A stretch of 7,916 bases of DNA from Myxococcales bacterium UBA1238 (GTDB taxonomy: Bacteria; Myxococcota_A; Bradymonadia; UBA7976; UBA1532): assembly GCA_002309015.1 (NCBI GenBank), contig DBWM01000046.1, positions 1,842-9,757 on the forward strand. Reading direction: 5' to 3'. The position numbers and the translations under genes are program-made. This document shows, piece by piece, positions 6,214-7,916 of this stretch (position 1 is its first letter; the number at the start of each line of letters is the position of its first letter). The notes beneath the pieces are model-generated. The model had not been told where the DNA came from and made no database searches. It saw only the letters and a list, made by a program, of their open reading frames with translations.

Positions 6214-7545
6214 ATGGAAGATCCCGAATCCCGTAAGTTTAAATTTTGGACCAAGATCTACCGCCTTTTAGGTCATCCGCCAACCCAGGCCGAATGGAAA
6301 GCGCGGGCGAGATGCGAGGGCAAGAAAGCCGAAAAGCCCCAGATGCGCACCCTTTGTGCCTGTGGATTCCACCTGAAGCCCGGGCAGAGGGAATGCCCCC
6401 GTTGTGGCCGAAAACAATGGATCCCCGAGAGTGTCAACCGCTTCCTGCAGGTGATCGGACTCCGTCAGCCGAGTGCCACCTTAGGGACGGTGATCGCGTT
6501 AAGCTCCATGATGCTCGGGTATCTGGTGCAGCTCTTTGTGGGTGAGGGAAACCTGATCAGCCCTACGAAAGACTGGACGGAGTTCTACGATCTCGGTGCC
6601 TCGATTGGAGCCCTGAACCTGGTGCAGCCCTGGCGAATGGTCACCTACGGGTTGCTTCACGGCGGGATCATGCATCTGCTCTTCAACGCCTTTGCCCTGA
6701 TCCAGGTGGGCCCATTGGTCGAGATGCGGTTCGGGACGGGTCGCTTTGCGCTCTGCTGGGTCTTGTGCGGGGCTCTGGGCATCCTTGCACCTTCATTGAT
6801 CTTCGCATCGCATCCTCTTACGCCCACGGTCGGATCCTCGGGCGCCATCTTTGGCCTCATCGGCATGGCCCTGCTGCGGGGACATCTCGACGGTGATGCG
6901 AGGGGGATCCTGATCCGGAACGTGATGCTTCGCTGGACGATTTACACTACGGTGTTCGGCCTGTTGATGGGGGGTGTCGCGCATGGTGCCCATTTTGGCG
7001 GCTTGCTTGCGGGCATGCTCTTCTGCGTAGTCTTTCCACCCGAAGACGGGCATCCGTCACGCCACAGGCTCTCACCCGTATTGGGTGGAGCAGGGCTTCT
7101 GATCTACCTCGCCGCCATCGGCAGCCTGATCGCCTGGAATCTTGAAGGTCACCCCTTACCCGAGTCCGTAGGCAACACCGAGGCCCTGGCCATATACGAG
7201 GTGAGGGTACAGAACCGGGGCGTAGAGCAGATCTTCGACCAAAAAGAGCAGGATCTCTTCCATCGCGCATGGGTCCTGAACCGCAGCGCAGAGCAGAACA
7301 ATGGGGTTCCTGAGGCAGAGGGAAAAGAAGGCGAATCAGGTGATTCCGCAGATCGCCTGCAGATCGAGGTGATCTCGCATTTAAAGCATCTCCCCATGAA
7401 CCAGAGGATCCCCTTCCTGCGCGAGCTCTTCAAACGCATGAACGAGCGCCAGATGGCTGCATGGGACGCCCAGTTGGGAGAGCTCATCGCAAGTGGTATG
7501 ATCCCCTCACCCAGGTCTCTGCAACTTGAGGAGGATGCAGAGTGA
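6214..7545 (+). CDS. Rhomboid-family intramembrane serine protease with N-terminal zinc ribbon
   Basis: The 443-aa product starts at ATG 6214 with GAGGG at 6204-6208, 5 nt upstream. Residues 48-64 form a CxC-x10-CxxC zinc ribbon (C48, C50, C61, C64) in a cytosolic N-terminus. The rhomboid core follows: a first hydrophobic segment about 88-108, PWRMVTYGLLHGGIMHLLFN with the H154/N158 oxyanion residues, GSSGAIFG with the nucleophile S209 (GxSG), and AHFGGLLAG with the catalytic H260. All key residues are intact, so an active protease that cleaves transmembrane proteins in the inner membrane is expected. A seventh hydrophobic segment lies at about 287-308. A charged tail of about 135 residues, probably helical, follows; a Glu/Gly-rich stretch (365-380) splits it. 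The 7-TM layout with both extra ends distinguishes it from GlpG. Its substrate is unknown; the nearby lipoproteins have no clear TM helix to cleave. Confidence 0.92.
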   Translation: MEDPESRKFKFWTKIYRLLGHPPTQAEWKARARCEGKKAEKPQMRTLCACGFHLKPGQRECPRCGRKQWIPESVNRFLQVIGLRQPSATLGTVIALSSMMLGYLVQLFVGEGNLISPTKDWTEFYDLGASIGALNLVQPWRMVTYGLLHGGIMHLLFNAFALIQVGPLVEMRFGTGRFALCWVLCGALGILAPSLIFASHPLTPTVGSSGAIFGLIGMALLRGHLDGDARGILIRNVMLRWTIYTTVFGLLMGGVAHGAHFGGLLAGMLFCVVFPPEDGHPSRHRLSPVLGGAGLLIYLAAIGSLIAWNLEGHPLPESVGNTEALAIYEVRVQNRGVEQIFDQKEQDLFHRAWVLNRSAEQNNGVPEAEGKEGESGDSADRLQIEVISHLKHLPMNQRIPFLRELFKRMNERQMAAWDAQLGELIASGMIPSPRSLQLEEDAE

Positions 7546-7820
7546 AGACACCAGGAGGTGGGGTATGAATACGTACAGGGTGGGGTATGGAGGCATCCTG
7601 CGGTGTAGAATAAAGGCATCGATGATGGGGATCGATGTGGTGGAAGTATGGGGTGTGGAGGCATCGGTGAGGAGGATCAAAGGCATGCAGGAAGTGGTGG
7701 ATCTGCATGCCCGATGGGGTTGAAAGGCATCGTGGGATGCAAAGGATCTGATGCAGGGATGTAGTGAAAAGAGGTGGTGGAGGTAGATGGTAGTGGTGTT
7801 TGATGGGGTGTGAAGACATC
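7531..7820. repeat. Degenerate 22-23-bp tandem array, G-rich on plus strand
   Basis: Recurring cores of the type GGGGTGTGGAGGCATC end at about 7552, 7574, 7597, 7620, 7665, 7687, 7709, 7731, 7748 and 7820. Most steps are 22-23 nt or twice that. The clearest copies are 7582-7597, 7602-7620, 7650-7665, 7716-7731 and 7805-7820. The array begins at the 3' end of the rhomboid gene and fills most of the stretch after it. A 22-23-bp period is not a multiple of three, and I see no credible reading frame with start signals, so it is probably non-coding. Its function is unknown. Confidence 0.6.
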
Positions 7821-7824
7821 GGAG

Positions 7825-7872
7825 GGTGAGGACGTTGGGGGATGAGGGCGTTGGGGGGTGAGGGCGTGAAGT
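7825..7872. repeat. 16-bp tandem triplet containing a G-quadruplex motif
   Basis: Three adjacent 16-bp units (GGTGAGGACGTTGGGG, GATGAGGGCGTTGGGG, GGTGAGGGCGTGAAGT) follow the degenerate array. Together they contain four G-runs, at 7837-7841, 7846-7848, 7853-7858 and 7862-7864, with loops of 4, 4 and 3 nt. This fits the standard quadruplex pattern on the plus strand. From here to 7916 the sequence stays rich in G and T and I see no gene. Confidence 0.7.
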
Positions 7873-7916
7873 GGTCGTAGGTTGTTGAGCTGGTTGGGGT
7901 ATCCTGAGCGTGATGT

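Noticed and set aside
6015..6254. 80-residue N-terminal extension of the MoaC-GNAT protein from TTG 6254
   Set aside because: It overlaps the start of the rhomboid gene, shows no domain, and the ATG at 6014 has a near-perfect GGAGGT.
7484..7819. Minus-strand frame rich in His, Pro and Cys (111 codons) over the G-rich array
   Set aside because: It reads the reverse of the repeat array, whose period shifts frame each unit, and has no RBS or homology signal.
7531..7872. CRISPR array
   Set aside because: Repeats are degenerate, adjacent or at irregular multiples of 22-23 bp, without unique spacers of constant length and without cas genes.

Overview
The window looks like a chromosomal segment of a GC-rich Gram-negative bacterium of the former deltaproteobacterial type (Bradymonadota- or Myxococcota-like). 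This is an inference from gene style: surface lipoproteins with Asp/Ala/Ser/Asn-rich low-complexity linkers, Cys-rich modules, a VWA-type domain and an FGE/sulfatase-modifying-factor domain. No rRNA or marker gene fixes the taxonomy.

Layout. (1) Positions 1-344, plus strand: 3' end of an FGE-sulfatase-like domain protein. (2) 443-2402, minus strand: a VWA-domain Cys-rich surface protein. Its lipoprotein signal peptide (2346-2402) is separated from the body (443-2353) by an apparent 2-nt loss exactly at the lipobox Cys codon. (3) 2525-4348, minus: a 607-aa lipoprotein built of five complete and one partial copies of a roughly 80-residue module with ten invariant cysteines. (4) 4503-6014, minus: a 503-aa protein with an N-terminal MoaC-like domain lacking several catalytic residues, fused through a low-complexity linker to a GNAT acetyltransferase-like C-terminus. 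(5) 6214-7545, plus: a rhomboid-type intramembrane serine protease with an N-terminal zinc ribbon, divergent from gene 4. (6) 7546-7916: no credible gene; a strongly G-rich, degenerate tandem array of about 22-23 bp period, then a 16-bp triplet repeat containing a canonical G-quadruplex motif.

How the parts relate. The two lipoprotein genes share the proximal part of their upstream region (T-tract, TGATGGAG ribosome-binding context), the signal peptide and the 15-bp-unit (D-A-S-N-N) linker at DNA level. Their exported domains are unrelated. This suggests duplication of an export-and-display cassette followed by attachment to different cargo. Both probably act at the cell surface. The MoaC-GNAT and rhomboid genes share a 199-bp divergent intergenic region but no evident pathway. 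The most novel-looking items are the MoaC-GNAT fusion, the ten-Cys repeat family, the shared leader/linker cassette with its frameshifted copy, and the G-rich periodic array. None is proven to be a working system from sequence alone.
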